Positions 51,226-59,150 of a DNA stretch of 64,000 bases are shown here, piece after piece. The translations under genes and the position numbers were made by a program. Below the pieces are notes generated by a model. The model saw only the letters and a list, made by a program, of their open reading frames with translations, was not told where the DNA came from and made no database searches. Origin of the DNA: CAZJKE01 sp964555625 (GTDB lineage: Bacteria; Planctomycetota; Phycisphaerae; Phycisphaerales; SM1A02); assembly GCA_964555625.1 (NCBI GenBank), contig CAZKTE010000001.1:69528-133527 (forward strand). The letters are read 5' to 3'. Position 1 is the stretch's first letter. Each line of letters begins with the position of its first letter.

Positions 51226-52685
51226 GGCGCAGAGTCCAGGATCTCGACCTCGAGGTTTCCCATGATGCCCATCATCGCGGCCATGTCTCCTCCCAGAGAC
51301 GCATCGCTCAGCGCGGTGGTCCCGGTGGCGATGTGGCCCGCGCTGAATCGCACAGGCAGGGTCGCATCGAGATCCATCCACTTCCCGTCGATGAGCGCCT
51401 GCGACCACATGTGCCAGCCGAAGCGACCGGTCTTGTCGATGAGGTCCGGGATGTACACCATCCCGATGGCCGCTCGAGATGGGATGCCATCGGCGCGCAG
51501 CAGCGCGCAGAGCAGCACGCTGTGCTCACTGCAGTCGCCCTTTCGGTTGACGGCGGTCGAGGACGCCGATGCAAATCCGGTCCCCAGATCCTTCGCGTCC
51601 ACGAAGTTGTAGACGAACGATCGCATGGCCTCCGCCCGGTCCACCGTTGTCGCGCCAGCCTGCAGCCGCCTCGTCGCCCGCTCTGCAAGCTGCCGGATCA
51701 GCAGATCACTCGAGTCGCACATGGCGGTCGCCGTCGTGTAGGTAGCGTCGGTCTGCTCTGCGGGAGTAGCCGGGTGTGGATCGTCTATGTCGACCTCCAG
51801 GAGCACGCCATCCGGCTTGGCAGTCGCTCGTTGCGCACCAATCGTCGGGATGTCCAGCAACGTCCCGTCCTTCGTGCGAAGCCGCATGGACAGCGTCCGC
51901 TGGGCGAAGCCCCCGGGGATGGGCTTGTCGGGCGCCACGAGCATCGTCAGCATGAGCTCGGGTACATCGGTCACGACTTGACGTGCATTCGCCTCGGTGG
52001 TCAACGCCTGACGGATGGCGCCGAATCCCGCGTTGACGGTCGACTCGGCGCTGATGCCATCCTCCGTGTACGCCTCGGAACTCGCCACCGGCATGCGATC
52101 GTTGACAACGGTCCAGATCGAGACCGGCGTCGACTCGCCGAACACGTCGCGTGTCCCTTCACCGCTGCGCGACATCACGATGGTGATGGGCTTCGTGCCC
52201 AAGTCCGGGGAGAGCGTTCGGAAGGTGATCTCGTTGGCCTTCTCGAGCTGGCTTCGCACATAGGCCCGTGACTCGTTTGGCGTCAGCCAGTCTCCGTCAG
52301 GGAGGGGTGCGGTCGACTGATGTTCGCTGGCGCCGGAGGTGGTCGTGATCACCAGTTCAGTGTCCTCGAACTCCCACAGGGAGTCGGTCGCCATCCCATT
52401 GAGTACTTGGCGTGTCAGCGCTGAGATTGGATCGCCGTCATGCGTCTCCAGGAAGATCATGGTCACAACGATCTCCATCTCGTTGCTTGCGCGGGCAATC
52501 TTCATGGTTTGCTCAAATGTGCTCCGCACATGCTGATCGTCGCGCTCGACGAACTTCCGCGACCATCCGACGCGGTCGCCACCAAGCTCCACGCTGTACC
52601 AGTTGTCCTCGACCATCGTCCAGTCCGCAGAGGCGGTGGCGACCAGAAGCAGCAGGCAACAGGCGCGGGCAAGCAATCGCATCAT
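51222..52685 (-). CDS. Secreted transglutaminase-like protein
   Basis: A 487-residue protein with a signal peptide (MMRLLARACCLLLLVATASA). The C-terminal third is a transglutaminase-like cysteine peptidase fold: AEAMRSFVYNFVDAKDLGTG near 352, Cys in NRKGDCSEHSVLLCALLRAD near 382, His in GRFGWHMWSQALIDG near 420, Asp in KWMDLDATL near 434. The N-terminal two thirds are beta-rich, as in bacterial TgpA-associated or DUF3857-type proteins. Substrate unknown; an exported protein-crosslinking or proteolytic role is possible. Its start overlaps the lysS stop (ATGA), linking it to lysS and nnrD in one operon. Confidence 0.85.
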   Translation of the reverse strand: MMRLLARACCLLLLVATASADWTMVEDNWYSVELGGDRVGWSRKFVERDDQHVRSTFEQTMKIARASNEMEIVVTMIFLETHDGDPISALTRQVLNGMATDSLWEFEDTELVITTTSGASEHQSTAPLPDGDWLTPNESRAYVRSQLEKANEITFRTLSPDLGTKPITIVMSRSGEGTRDVFGESTPVSIWTVVNDRMPVASSEAYTEDGISAESTVNAGFGAIRQALTTEANARQVVTDVPELMLTMLVAPDKPIPGGFAQRTLSMRLRTKDGTLLDIPTIGAQRATAKPDGVLLEVDIDDPHPATPAEQTDATYTTATAMCDSSDLLIRQLAERATRRLQAGATTVDRAEAMRSFVYNFVDAKDLGTGFASASSTAVNRKGDCSEHSVLLCALLRADGIPSRAAIGMVYIPDLIDKTGRFGWHMWSQALIDGKWMDLDATLPVRFSAGHIATGTTALSDASLGGDMAAMMGIMGNLEVEILDSAP

Positions 52686-54205
52686 TCGTCTCCCTGATGG
52701 GCCGGTCGAAGCAACGGGAACAAGATCACATCGCGGATCGAGGCGCTGTTGGTCATTAGCATCACTACGCGATCCACGCCGACTCCCAGGCCGCCGGCCG
52801 GTGGCATTCCTACCCGTAGGGCCTCAATGAAGTCCTCGTCGAGCGCCCGGAAGGCCGATGCCTCGGCATCGGCACCAGCCAACTGTTCGGTGAAGCGAGC
52901 GAGTTGCAGGTCGGGGTCATTGAGTTCCGTGTAGGCGTTGGCAATCTCCATCCCCGCCACGAACAGTTCCCAACGATGGCTCAGCGAAGCGTCGTCGACA
53001 TGCGGCCTCGTCAGCGGGGAAATTGCAGCCGGGTAGTCCGTCACGAAGGTCGGTCGAGCAGGATCCAAGCATTCCTCTGCCTTCGCATCGAAGAGTGCAT
53101 CAACCAGCAACCAGTGGTCCCTCCCCGCAGCGTCCTCGATGCCGGCTTCCTTGGCCGCGGCACCGACGGCGGACTCGTCCCCCATCGCGAAACCAAGCCC
53201 TCGCTCGAAGAGATCCGCGTAGGTCGTGCAGTCGAAGCGCTGGGCGTAGTCGACGACGACCTCGCCAAAAGGAAGGGTAGATGGATCTCCCGTCACGGTC
53301 GCCGCAGCACGCACCAGATCCTCGGTGAGTGCTCGCATCGTCTGGCAGTCGCCGAACGCCTCGTACGCCTCGAGCATCGTGAACTCGGGGTTGTGTCGAC
53401 GGTCGATGCCCTCGTTTCGGAAGTTCCGGTTGATCTCGTAGACGCGGCGCATGCCGCCGACAAGCAGCCGCTTGAGGTAGAGCTCAGGTGCAATCCGCAG
53501 AAAGAGTTCCATGTCCAACGCGTTGTGGTGCGTGACGAACGGACGGGCCGCGGCACCCCCGGCCACCGGCTGCATCATGGGCGTCTCCACCTCGAGGAAT
53601 CCCCGATCGTCCATGAACTGCCGCATTGCGGTGACGATGCGAGAACGGGCCTTGAAGGTCTCGATCGTGTCTGGGTTGGCGTACATGTCGACGTAGCGAT
53701 GGCGAGCACGGAGCTCCGGGTCGCTGAGCCCGTGAAACTTCTCCGGTGGTGGCGACAGTGACTTGCAGTGCAACTGCAGTTCGGTTGCCCAGACGCAGAC
53801 CTCGCCGCGCTGTGTGGCCCCGATCGGGCCCTGCGCCACGACGATGTCGCCGTAGTCAAGCTTGGATGCCAGCTTGAACTGGGCCTCTGGAAGATCACCC
53901 TTCGAGCAGCTCACCTGTAGGTCTCCGCTGTCGTCTCGCAGTACCAGGAAGACAAGCTTGCCCATCACGCGATGCTGCACACAGCGACCGGCCACCAGCG
54001 CCGATGGTCGACCGTCGTCGCCGCCATCAGCAAACGTCGCGTGCGCCGCCTCGTCGAAGGCGGCTCGCGCCTCGGCCAGCGGCATGATGCCGTCCACGCG
54101 ATGCCCCCACGGGTCGATTCCCATGTCATCTCGCCACCGCTCGAGCTTCTGTCGCCGGGCGGCGACCAGCGTCGACTCGTCCACCGATGTTCGCGCGTCT
54201 TTCAT
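52682..54205 (-). CDS. lysS: Lysyl-tRNA synthetase, class II
   Basis: The 507 residues carry an N-terminal anticodon-binding OB fold (ALVAGRCVQHRVMGKLVFLV, LRDDSGDLQVSC) and the class II core. Motif 1 is MDDRGFLEVETPMMQPVAGG near 190. Motif 2 is RVYEINRNFRNEGIDRRHNP near 250, followed by EFTMLEAYEAF. Motif 3 is GGLGVGVDRVVMLM near 476. The ATG at 54205 gives the family-like N-terminus MKDARTSVDESTL; the longer frame is the shadow of the divergent SDR gene. A TACCAT lies 10 bases upstream. Confidence 0.95.
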   Translation of the reverse strand: MKDARTSVDESTLVAARRQKLERWRDDMGIDPWGHRVDGIMPLAEARAAFDEAAHATFADGGDDGRPSALVAGRCVQHRVMGKLVFLVLRDDSGDLQVSCSKGDLPEAQFKLASKLDYGDIVVAQGPIGATQRGEVCVWATELQLHCKSLSPPPEKFHGLSDPELRARHRYVDMYANPDTIETFKARSRIVTAMRQFMDDRGFLEVETPMMQPVAGGAAARPFVTHHNALDMELFLRIAPELYLKRLLVGGMRRVYEINRNFRNEGIDRRHNPEFTMLEAYEAFGDCQTMRALTEDLVRAAATVTGDPSTLPFGEVVVDYAQRFDCTTYADLFERGLGFAMGDESAVGAAAKEAGIEDAAGRDHWLLVDALFDAKAEECLDPARPTFVTDYPAAISPLTRPHVDDASLSHRWELFVAGMEIANAYTELNDPDLQLARFTEQLAGADAEASAFRALDEDFIEALRVGMPPAGGLGVGVDRVVMLMTNSASIRDVILFPLLRPAHQGDE

Positions 54206-54211
54206 CGCGGG

Positions 54212-54221
54212 TAGGATGGTA
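54212..54221. promoter_or_regulatory. Overlapping divergent -10 elements of lysS and the SDR gene
   Basis: TAGGAT (54212-54217, plus strand) is 10 bases before the SDR ATG at 54228. TACCAT (54216-54221, minus strand) is 10 bases before the lysS ATG at 54205. The two elements overlap, so the promoters should exclude each other. Confidence 0.4.
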
Positions 54222-54227
54222 ACTTCG

Positions 54228-55004
54228 ATGGGGACAAGCGGCGACAGCGCGCAGCAGTTCACGGGCGTTGCCATGATCACGGGCGCAAGCAGCGGGATCG
54301 GCGCGGCGACCGCGCGTCGTCTTGCCCCCACGGCAGCGGGCCTTGTGCTGGTTGCCCGCCGCGAGGATCGCCTCCAGGCGCTGTGCGATGAGCTTGAGTG
54401 CGACGTACAGGTGGCCGCATGCGACGTTCGGGACGCCGACGCCCTGGTATCGACGGCTGCAGCTGCCATTGATCACCTTGGCGGGATCGACGCCTTGGTC
54501 AATAACGCCGGGATCATGCCAATCGCCTCCTTTGCCTCCCTGCCCCTCGAGGACTGGAACGCCACCATCGACACCAATGTGAAGGGCGTGCTCAACGGCA
54601 TTGCAGCCGTCCTGCCCCACATGCTTGAGCGGGGCACTGGCCACATCATCAATGTCAGTTCCCTCGCCGGTCGCCGAAATTTTCCGGGGGCAGCCGTCTA
54701 CTGCGGCACCAAGCATGCCGTGCACGCCATCAGCGAGGGACTTCGAAGTGAACTCAGTGAGCGAACCGCGCGTGATGGAAACACGATTCGCGTCACCGTC
54801 ATCGCGCCGGGCATCGTTCGCACGGAGCTGGTGGACTCCATCACGGACGACCGATCGCGACAGCGCGTTCAGGAACTGTATGACACGTTCGAGGAGCCGC
54901 TGGTGGGTGACGACATCGCTGCAACCATTGCCATGGCCCTCATGTCCCCCACCCACATGGAGATCTCGGAACTGGTCGTGCGCCCAGTGAGACAGGTGCC
55001 CTGA
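54228..55004 (+). CDS. Short-chain dehydrogenase/reductase
   Basis: NAD(P)-dependent oxidoreductase of 258 residues with the classical SDR pattern: VAMITGASSGIGAATARRL near 14 (TGxxxGIG), ALVNNAGIM near 85 (NNAG), catalytic Ser in NVSSLAGRRN near 138, and YCGTKHAVHAISEG near 153 (YxxxK). LDxxNxxG-type spacing is kept by NATIDTNVKGVLNG. The preceding -10 favours the ATG at 54228 over an earlier ATG inside it. The substrate is unknown; by sequence it resembles YdfG/serine-dehydrogenase-like members. The next gene follows after 2 bases. Confidence 0.88.
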   Translation: MGTSGDSAQQFTGVAMITGASSGIGAATARRLAPTAAGLVLVARREDRLQALCDELECDVQVAACDVRDADALVSTAAAAIDHLGGIDALVNNAGIMPIASFASLPLEDWNATIDTNVKGVLNGIAAVLPHMLERGTGHIINVSSLAGRRNFPGAAVYCGTKHAVHAISEGLRSELSERTARDGNTIRVTVIAPGIVRTELVDSITDDRSRQRVQELYDTFEEPLVGDDIAATIAMALMSPTHMEISELVVRPVRQVP

Positions 55005-55006
55005 CC

Positions 55007-56110
55007 ATGAGCAACATCAAGCGCATTGGAATCCTCACCGGCGGCGGTGACTGCCCCGGGCTCAATGCCGTGATTCGCGGCATCGGAAAGACGGCAATTC
55101 ACCAGTTCGGGCTCGAGGTGATGGGCGTGCGTGACGGGTTCGCCGGCCTGATCGAGGACCGCGTCGAGCCGCTGGACTTCGCGCGCCTCTCGGGAATTCT
55201 CACCCGCGGCGGAACGATCCTTGGCACGAACAACCGGAGCAACCCGACCCACTATTGCGAGTCGCGCGATGACGAGGGGAATCTCGTCTATGTCAATGCC
55301 GTGGATCGCTGCGCCGCGACGATCGAGCGTCATGGCATTGACATCCTCTTCGTCGTCGGCGGTGACGGGACCTTCACATGCGCAGAGTCGCTCGTGGACT
55401 GTGGCGTTCCATGCGTGGGCGTACCCAAGACCATTGACAACGACATCTATGGCACCGATCTGACCGTCGGATACGCCTCCGCGGCGCGGATCGGCACGAT
55501 GGCGCTCGATCGGCTGCACTCGACGGCCGACAGCCACCACCGGGTCATGGTCTGCGAGCTGATGGGCCGCAATGCCGGCTGGCTGACGCTCGCCTGCGGC
55601 TTGGCCTCCGGCAGCGACGTCATTCTGATCCCCGAGATCCCCTTTGACATGGATGTCCTCTGTCGTTTCGTGGAGGAACGCCGCGACGGCGCTGCGGGAT
55701 TCTCAATTGTGGCCTGCGCCGAGGGCGCACGGCCCATCGACGGCACGCAGGTGATTGACCGAGTCGACGAGACGAGCCCGGATCCGATTCGACTCGGCGG
55801 CATCGGTCGTCAGGTCGCCAACGCCATCGAGCAGCGCACCGGCATCGAGACTCGCACAACGGTACTGGGACATGTGCAACGCGGCGGCGAGCCAGCTTCC
55901 TCGGATCGCGTACTGGCGATGACATTCGCGACGCGGGCAGTCGCGCTGGCCATGGAAGGTGGCGTCAACCAGATGGTGGTGCTGCGCGACGGGCACGTTG
56001 CCACGCAGCCAATCGCAGACGCTGCAAACCGGCAGCGGCTGGTTCCACCTGAAAATGGGTTCCTTCGTGCCGCTCGCGCAGTTCGGACCTGCTTCGGCGA
56101 CGAGGCCTAG
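55007..56110 (+). CDS. pfkA: 6-phosphofructokinase, PfkA family, GGDG/PKTIDND type
   Basis: Phosphorylates fructose 6-phosphate. The 367 residues: IGILTGGGDCPGLNAVIRGI at the N-terminus, GGDGTFTCAE near 119, VPKTIDNDIYGTDLTVGY near 141, VMVCELMGRNAGWLTLAC near 181 and TVLGHVQRGGEPASSDRVLA near 285. The residue after GGD is Gly, as in ATP-dependent enzymes, while the Lys in PKTIDND is otherwise typical of PPi enzymes. This mixed type occurs in actinobacterial ATP-PFKs, so ATP is likely but not proven. Co-transcribed with the SDR gene (2-base gap); its end overlaps gmhB (convergent) by 4 bases. Confidence 0.93.
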   Translation: MSNIKRIGILTGGGDCPGLNAVIRGIGKTAIHQFGLEVMGVRDGFAGLIEDRVEPLDFARLSGILTRGGTILGTNNRSNPTHYCESRDDEGNLVYVNAVDRCAATIERHGIDILFVVGGDGTFTCAESLVDCGVPCVGVPKTIDNDIYGTDLTVGYASAARIGTMALDRLHSTADSHHRVMVCELMGRNAGWLTLACGLASGSDVILIPEIPFDMDVLCRFVEERRDGAAGFSIVACAEGARPIDGTQVIDRVDETSPDPIRLGGIGRQVANAIEQRTGIETRTTVLGHVQRGGEPASSDRVLAMTFATRAVALAMEGGVNQMVVLRDGHVATQPIADAANRQRLVPPENGFLRAARAVRTCFGDEA

Positions 56111-56670
56111 ACGCCCGCCTCTGCGGCTGCCAGCACCAACTGCGACGCCTCGACGAGAGAGGGAGCGAACGCTGTCGGCTCCACGCGGTCGTTCGTGCGA
56201 TCCGCTGCGGTGAGCCAGATCGTTCGGCACCCGGCGGCGATCCCGGCCTCGATGTCGCGATCCTGATCGCCGATCATCCAGCTTGCCTCAAGATCGATGT
56301 CGAGTTCCTTGGACGCCGCCAGCAACATGCCCGGCCGCGGCTTGCGCCAGTCGTGATCCGCGGTCCACTGGGCAATCGGACCGTCCGGGTGGTATGGACA
56401 GTGGTACCAGCGATCAATCGGGCAGCGGCCGGCGTCCTGCTCGATGCAGGCCTCGACGCGCGCGTTGACGGCGACAATGTCCTCCTCGGTGAAGGCGCCT
56501 CTTGCCACCCCGGCCTGATTGGTCACCACCACCAATGTCCAGCCCGCATCTGCGAGGTCGACGATCGCCCCTGCAGCCCCGGCCAGCAAGGCCACGCCAT
56601 CGGGATTCCCCAGATCGCCGAGGTTGTCGATGATGGTTCCGTCGCGGTCCAGGAATACTGCTCGTCGCAC
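56107..56670 (-). CDS. gmhB: D-glycero-D-manno-heptose 1,7-bisphosphate 7-phosphatase-like HAD protein
   Basis: Part of ADP-heptose synthesis for lipopolysaccharide. The 187 residues have the HAD motifs: FLDRDGTIIDNLGDLGNP near 6 (DxDGT), VVVTNQAGVARG near 47, RKPRPGMLL near 109 and SWMIGDQDRDIEAGIAAGC near 130. The GmhB zinc site is C-x-H plus C-x-C. Here the aligned segment is CPYHPDG followed by HDWRKP, so the His and both later cysteines are replaced by Tyr, His and Trp and only the first Cys remains. The spacing is unchanged. The GTG start at 56670 lies 6 bases after TATTCT. It is divergent from the heptosyltransferase gene, which fits a shared LPS role. Confidence 0.88.
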   Translation of the reverse strand: MRRAVFLDRDGTIIDNLGDLGNPDGVALLAGAAGAIVDLADAGWTLVVVTNQAGVARGAFTEEDIVAVNARVEACIEQDAGRCPIDRWYHCPYHPDGPIAQWTADHDWRKPRPGMLLAASKELDIDLEASWMIGDQDRDIEAGIAAGCRTIWLTAADRTNDRVEPTAFAPSLVEASQLVLAAAEAGV

Positions 56671-56675
56671 CCACC

Positions 56676-56682
56676 TAGAATA
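56676..56682. promoter_or_regulatory. Shared divergent -10 palindrome between gmhB and the heptosyltransferase gene
   Basis: On the minus strand TATTCT (56677-56682) ends 6 bases before the gmhB GTG. On the plus strand TAGAAT (56676-56681) lies 14 bases before the GTG at 56696. One AT-rich element could serve both directions. Confidence 0.45.
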
Positions 56683-56695
56683 GCCCCCCTTAGCC

Positions 56696-57703
56696 GTGGC
56701 CATCCCTCCAGACACCACGCACCTTGTCATCCTGTGCCCTTCTTGGCTCGGGGATGTCGTCATGGCGCGCGTCGCCTGGCACGCCGCGAGGGCACTCCTG
56801 CCCGAAGCTCGGATCACGGCCGCCATCCGGCCGCATCTGGCGCCCCTGCTTGCGGACGTAGTCGAGCTTGATGCGATCGAGCCACTTGACACGCGGCCGC
56901 TGATGGCCGCCGCCCGTCGACTTCGATCGCTGGACGCTGACGCCGTCCTGCTGCTGCCCAACAGCTTTCGATCGGCCGCAGTCGCAGCGCTGGCCCGCAT
57001 TCCCTGGCGCGGCGGATATCGCCGTGATGGTCGCTCCTGGATGCTCACCGACGGCGTCGACGTGCTCGGCGAGCCTTCGCCCATGCCTACACGGGCGTAC
57101 TACGCGCACCTCTGCGACGAACTGATCGGCGCAGGCCACTTCAAGAATGGCGCGTCGTTTACGGTGAGCGACGAGCGACGGCAATTGGCTCTCGCTCATC
57201 TCGGTGGCGCCACCTCGCCAGTCGTGCTCCTGGTGCCCGGGGCGAGCAAGGCTTCCAAGCGCTGGCCCGCGGAGCGATTCGCGGCGGTCGCCGATGGACT
57301 TCATGACCTGCACGGCGCGTCCTGCTGCATTGTTGCCGCACCCGGCGAGGCACATCTCGCCGCCGCAGTGCAGGACGCGGCCCAGACGCCGCTGCTGGAT
57401 CTCTGCGCGGCGGATCTGTCCCTGGACCTGCTGCCCGCGCTCATTGAGCAGGCGGATCTGGTCGTCACCAATGACACGGGCCCTCGTCACCTCGCCCACG
57501 CTCTGGGCACGGCGGTCGTCACGATGCACGGCCCGACCGACCTGCGTTGGACGCGGTGCACAGCCGCCGCGGACTACGCGGTACTTGGAGATCCATTTCT
57601 TCCCGAGGAGCTGGTTGCCGATGCGCACCCTGCGCGATGCGACATCGATCGCATTCCAGTCGCCGATGTTCTGGCCGTGGCCAGCGCAGCGCTCGAGGAC
57701 TAG
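56696..57703 (+). CDS. ADP-heptose:LPS heptosyltransferase family protein (GT9)
   Basis: Adds heptose to the LPS inner core at the cytoplasmic face. The 335 residues show the GT9 pattern: VILCPSWLGDVVMARVAWHA near 11, ADAVLLLPNSFRSA near 81, VVLLVPGASKASKRWPAERF near 176 (PG..xxxK.WP) and LVVTNDTGPRHLAHALGTAV near 251. The nearest WaaF-type residues (NDTGPxH) are present. The GTG at 56696 is preceded by a TAGAAT 14 bases upstream. Its end overlaps plsY (convergent) by 4 bases. Confidence 0.9.
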   Translation: MAIPPDTTHLVILCPSWLGDVVMARVAWHAARALLPEARITAAIRPHLAPLLADVVELDAIEPLDTRPLMAAARRLRSLDADAVLLLPNSFRSAAVAALARIPWRGGYRRDGRSWMLTDGVDVLGEPSPMPTRAYYAHLCDELIGAGHFKNGASFTVSDERRQLALAHLGGATSPVVLLVPGASKASKRWPAERFAAVADGLHDLHGASCCIVAAPGEAHLAAAVQDAAQTPLLDLCAADLSLDLLPALIEQADLVVTNDTGPRHLAHALGTAVVTMHGPTDLRWTRCTAAADYAVLGDPFLPEELVADAHPARCDIDRIPVADVLAVASAALED

Positions 57704-58380
57704 TCGCCGATCCGCGGTTCCTCGCCGTGCCGCAGGCGCGCGATGTTCTCACGGTGCTTGACAAACACGAGCACGGCAAGTGCCGAAGTCACCGCAAGCG
57801 GAGGCCAGCCGCTGGAGAGCCGATCTCCCAACGATGCGTCACCGTCGAGGGTGAGCATTGAAAGCCACGCCAATGGAAGCGCGGCAGCGGCGGCCATGCT
57901 CGCCACCGACACCGTCCGCCATAGCGTCACGGTCAGCATCCAGATGACCACAGCCACGCACACTGGCAGGGTCAGCAGCGGCCAGGTTGCAGCAAGCGCT
58001 CCGAGCGTCGTTGCCACGCCCTTGCCACCCCCCAATCGCAGCCACGGGGAGTACATGTGCCCGGCCACGGTCGCCATCGCCACCAGTAACCACCATGACT
58101 GGTCTCCGACCGGCATTGATGAGGCGTCCATTCCCACCAATCCTGAGAAGCGGCCGACGACGATCACCGGAACGGCACCCTTGGCCACATCCAACAGGAA
58201 GCACACCAGCCCGAGTGGAGCGCCAAGCACCCGCCACACGTTCGTCGCGCCGATGTTGCGAGATCCCTCCTGCCGTATGTCCACACCCCGGGCGCAGCTG
58301 ATGAGCACCCCGAAGGGAATGCCACCGATCAGGTAGGCGACAGCGGTACAGACAGTCCAGCCAAGAGGATCCATCGCCAT
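57700..58380 (-). CDS. plsY: Glycerol-3-phosphate acyltransferase PlsY
   Basis: Transfers an acyl group from acyl-phosphate to glycerol 3-phosphate, starting phospholipid synthesis at the inner membrane. The 226 residues have about five to seven hydrophobic segments and the three PlsY motifs: EGSRNIGATNVWRVLG near 38 (G-S-xx-GATN), VAGHMYSPWLRLGGGKGVAT near 105 (GHxxxxF..GGKGVAT), and VFVKHRENIARLRHGEE near 206 (KHxxNIxRL.xGxE). The start at 58380 is 5 bases after the UbiA-like gene, so the two are probably co-transcribed. Confidence 0.93.
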   Translation of the reverse strand: MAMDPLGWTVCTAVAYLIGGIPFGVLISCARGVDIRQEGSRNIGATNVWRVLGAPLGLVCFLLDVAKGAVPVIVVGRFSGLVGMDASSMPVGDQSWWLLVAMATVAGHMYSPWLRLGGGKGVATTLGALAATWPLLTLPVCVAVVIWMLTVTLWRTVSVASMAAAAALPLAWLSMLTLDGDASLGDRLSSGWPPLAVTSALAVLVFVKHRENIARLRHGEEPRIGD

Positions 58381-58385
58381 GGATG

Positions 58386-59114
58386 CTACCAAGGGGCCAT
58401 GATCGCAAGCACCGCCACCAGCCCCAGCCGAAGGTCCACGATCGTCCGGAGGTCGCCGCCTAGCAGCCAGGGCAGCGGCAGCGTCGCCAGCAGCAGCCAG
58501 CCGATGGTCGCCTGGCCACATGCAGCCAGCGCCGGCGCGGCGATCGCGTGCAGGACGATCGCCACCATCCAGGTGCGACGCCCTCCAAGTGTCATGACCA
58601 GTGTGCGCACGGACGCTGCTCTGTCGTGATCCACGTCCGCCAGGTCGCAGAGCAGGGCATCGGCCACCACCACCGCCAATAGCGCCGCGGCAGTGATGCC
58701 CGTCACTGCATCGAGCCTCGCAGACGACAGCGCAAGAGCCAGGGCGGTGATTGCCGCGGCCACGCACAGTGGCTTGCAAGTCGCGACGCGTCGCAGCGGC
58801 CAGGGGCCGCGGCCATAGGCGCCGATGCCCGCGAGCGCGCCGACTACCAGCATCGGTGCCCATGGATCATGCATCGCGAGCGTGATCGCCGAGGCGATCG
58901 CAGCGCAGACCGCCACGACCAGTGCGCCGCGCAGAGTAGCTGTCGACGGGGGGCGACCCCCGGCTCGATGCAGGAGGTAGATGCTTGCCCCAAGCAGCCC
59001 CGCGCCGCCGATGGCACCAAGTTCGATAGATTCATTGAGCGCATGCTGCATCAACAGCACCACTGCAGCCGCGTAGAGGGCAGGAGGCACGCCCATGCGA
59101 ATGATCCACGCCAT
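58386..59114 (-). CDS. UbiA-superfamily membrane protein with only one Asp-rich motif
   Basis: A 242-residue protein of about eight hydrophobic segments. The second UbiA motif is recognisable (LLCDLADVDHDRAASVRTLV near 158, DxxDxxxD). The first Asp-rich motif (NDxxDxxxD) should lie near residue 45, but the segment reads GASIYLLHRAGGRPPSTATL. Prenyl diphosphate cannot be bound in the standard way, so it may use another substrate or be inactive. The ATG at 59114 is preferred because TAGCAT ends 7 bases before it; the ATG at 59123 overlaps that element. Confidence 0.72.
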   Translation of the reverse strand: MAWIIRMGVPPALYAAAVVLLMQHALNESIELGAIGGAGLLGASIYLLHRAGGRPPSTATLRGALVVAVCAAIASAITLAMHDPWAPMLVVGALAGIGAYGRGPWPLRRVATCKPLCVAAAITALALALSSARLDAVTGITAAALLAVVVADALLCDLADVDHDRAASVRTLVMTLGGRRTWMVAIVLHAIAAPALAACGQATIGWLLLATLPLPWLLGGDLRTIVDLRLGLVAVLAIMAPW

Positions 59115-59121
59115 CGCGGGC

Positions 59122-59137
59122 ATGCTACGGGTACAAT
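59122..59137. promoter_or_regulatory. Divergent -10 elements of the UbiA-like gene and purB
   Basis: On the minus strand TAGCAT (59122-59127) ends 7 bases before the UbiA-like ATG at 59114. On the plus strand TACAAT (59132-59137) overlaps an in-frame ATG at 59136, which supports the purB start at 59151, 13 bases further on. Confidence 0.45.
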
Positions 59138-59150
59138 GTCCCCCTTCGAG

